Shown: positions 63,153-64,000 of the stretch, in pieces
Layout: the number at the start of each line of letters is the position of its first letter
Numbering within the stretch: position 1 is the first letter of the stretch
NCBI GenBank assembly: GCA_964505065.1
Contig: CAZDGF010000010.1
Span: 3,188 to 67,187 of the forward strand
Length of the DNA: 64,000 bases
Reading direction: 5' to 3'
Origin: JABMMZ01 sp964505065
GTDB taxonomy: Bacteria > Bacteroidota > Bacteroidia > NS11-12g > UBA955
Program-made: the position numbers and the translations under genes
The notes under the pieces: model-generated
What the model saw: only the letters and a program-made list of their open reading frames with translations
Told to the model about the DNA's origin: nothing
The model's database searches: none

Positions 63153-63300
63153 AACCATTAGGGCGCCTAATACACCTCGCCTTATGGGTACGCTATCGCT
63201 CCCGTGCATATTTTTCAAAATATGCACCAAGCCTCCAGTCTCGGGGCGCATTAAGACATTGAGCCTGTCGAAATGCCGCCTGTATAGCCATTGCTTTGGT
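63153..63300. repeat. Palindrome-rich intergenic repeat
   Basis: Opens with ATTAGGGCGCCTAAT (63153-63167), a palindrome around GCG. Contains GCATATTTTTCAAAATATGC, and CATTGAGCCTGTCGAAATG, a sequence resembling repeats scattered in many Bacteroidota genomes. More GC-rich than its surroundings. A short open frame (63133-63324) runs through it but looks non-coding. Confidence 0.5.
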
Positions 63301-63308
63301 ATAAAAGC

Positions 63309-63341
63309 AAAAGCCCCACATTGAAAAATGTTGGGCTTTTT
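63309..63341 (+). terminator. Intrinsic terminator after the hypothetical gene
   Basis: AAAAGCCC-C-ACATT pairs with AATGT-T-GGGCTTTT (one mismatch) around GAAA, followed by T-rich sequence. Confidence 0.75.
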
Positions 63342-63522
63342 AATAATGATAATTTTTATTAAAAAGTTGGACTTAAAGGGTTGTTTACTCTAACAACATC
63401 ATAATACTTTTGGCTGTTTTTTATCTTGCGCAAGTAGCATTTCTTTTATCTTAAATTTTAACATAATTTTACATTGTTTACCCCTTATAAACGTAAAAAG
63501 GTATAAAATATTGTTTTTGCCT

Positions 63523-63775
63523 AATAAAGCAAACTAATGGACTAATAAAGCAAACTATGGGTGCAAAAAAGTAAACCGAATGCACAATAAAGGAAACTAC
63601 AGGTATAATAAAAGAAACCGACAGCCCAATAAAGTAAACCGAAGGTACAATAAAAGAAACCGAAGGGCTAATAAAGTAAACCTATTGATACAATAAAAGT
63701 AACTACTAGGCTAACAAAGCAAACCAATAGCCCAATAAAGTAAACCAAAGGGCTAATAAATAAAAATTGGGCAGG
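63523..63775. repeat. Degenerate 21-bp tandem array (11 clear units plus one degraded)
   Basis: Units begin at 63523, 63544, 63565, 63586, 63607, 63628, 63649, 63670, 63692, 63713, 63734 and a degraded one at 63755. Each has a conserved 13-nt core, AATAAAGTAAACC or a close variant, then 8 variable bases. One unit (63670) is 22 bp. In the forward frame several units have TAA at the third codon, so it is not an active coding repeat. Confidence 0.9.
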
Positions 63776-63776
63776 C

Positions 63777-63944
63777 TGTACGTTGGATTTATTAAGCCTA
63801 AAAGTAAATTTATTGTGGCTAACATCGGGTTTTATAGCCTATACAATGAATATAGTAGAGTGTACATTGGTTTTTATAGCTAAAACAATAAATTGGGTAG
63901 GGTGTTTGTTGGATTTGGTAGTTTACGCTTTATATTTTATGGTT
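63777..63944. repeat. 42-bp-period degenerate array continuing the 21-bp array
   Basis: Four units start at 63777, 63819, 63861 and 63903, exactly 42 bp apart. Each opens like TGTACATTGG and continues TTTTATAGCC. The first half resembles the reverse complement of the 21-bp core and the second half (AATAAATTGGG) the core itself. The rest of the 63342-64000 stretch contains no gene I can support; a TACTTTTG at 63405-63412 could be a promoter. Confidence 0.65.
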
Positions 63945-64000
63945 TATACGAGAGTCTAAATAAAATTGTGTAAACAGAAAATTTAGAGTCTGCATCTGTT

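Noticed and set aside
63133..63324. 63-aa gene overlapping the end of the hypothetical gene
   Set aside because: It runs through palindromic repeat sequence and has no recognisable domain or ribosome site.
63523..63775. CRISPR array
   Set aside because: The repeated part is only 13 bp and the 'spacers' are 8 bp; no cas genes are near. This is a tandem array, not a CRISPR.
1..64000. Retron, integron, prophage or restriction-modification system
   Set aside because: I looked for reverse transcriptase, integrase, capsid/terminase and methyltransferase motifs on both strands and saw none.

Overview
The window is AT-rich chromosomal DNA from a member of the Bacteroidota. The evidence is the many secreted proteins ending in type IX secretion (T9SS) sorting domains, promoters of the Bacteroidota form TAnnTTTG, Bacteroidota-style porins, a RemB/Wzi-like barrel, an S46 dipeptidyl-peptidase and a kynurenine 3-monooxygenase. 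A Chitinophagia/Sphingobacteriia-like lineage is my guess; the genus cannot be read from the sequence. I see no tRNA, rRNA, prophage or complete insertion sequence. The one stable RNA gene is the SRP RNA (26192-26280).

Layout. 1-9.7 kb: surface and secreted proteins (two porin-type barrels, a BNR-type and a PKD-type T9SS protein, a GT-C-like membrane protein, a subtilisin). 9.9-15.5 kb: kmo, a cyclophilin, def-ruvX, lysA. 15.6-20 kb: one giant PKD adhesin-like protein. 20.1-21.2 kb: a decayed RelE-type toxin-antitoxin (TA) locus and a membrane-protein gene cut by a 145-bp element. 21.2-25.5 kb: serS, a Kazal-type secreted protein, an L,D-transpeptidase. 25.4-26.5 kb: a second decayed TA locus carrying a second element copy and bounded by 23-bp direct repeats, then ffs. 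26.5-37.8 kb: S46 peptidase, rpsT, a glycosyltransferase, the lnt-rsmI operon, a VWA/T9SS protein, a TlpA-like thioredoxin, a Uma2 protein. 37.8-46.6 kb: a WG-repeat protein, a RemB/Wzi-like barrel, a third element copy inside a gene, the secA operon, murQ. 46.8-52.5 kb: carA, a zinc-binding-type protein, dnaB, an RluA-type synthase, murB. 52.7-54.2 kb: an AbiEii-type pair and a YefM-YoeB pair. 54.3-61.2 kb: mdh, a PKD protein, a FAH-family hydrolase, PGI/PMI, uvrA. 61.3-63.3 kb: a second YefM-YoeB pair, a CvfB-like protein, a small hypothetical. 63.5 kb to the end: a degenerate 21-bp, then 42-bp, tandem array.

The strongest unusual signal is a non-autonomous mobile element. Three copies, each exactly 145 bp, have imperfect terminal inverted repeats (CCCAAATT...) and perfect 5-bp target duplications (TTAAA, ATTAA, TTTAA). 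All three sit inside reading frames. Deleting the element plus one target copy (150 bp) rejoins each frame exactly, recovering a 110-aa membrane protein, a ParE/RelE-family toxin and an unknown protein of about 170 aa. An internal hairpin shows one compensatory base-pair change between copies.

The second is the right-end array: eleven clear units plus one degraded unit of 21 bp (two helical turns), with a conserved 13-bp core and a variable 8-bp part, running in register into four 42-bp units. It looks like a phased series of binding sites or a decayed minisatellite. TA loci are dense (five), and in two of them the toxin is broken while the antitoxin is intact.
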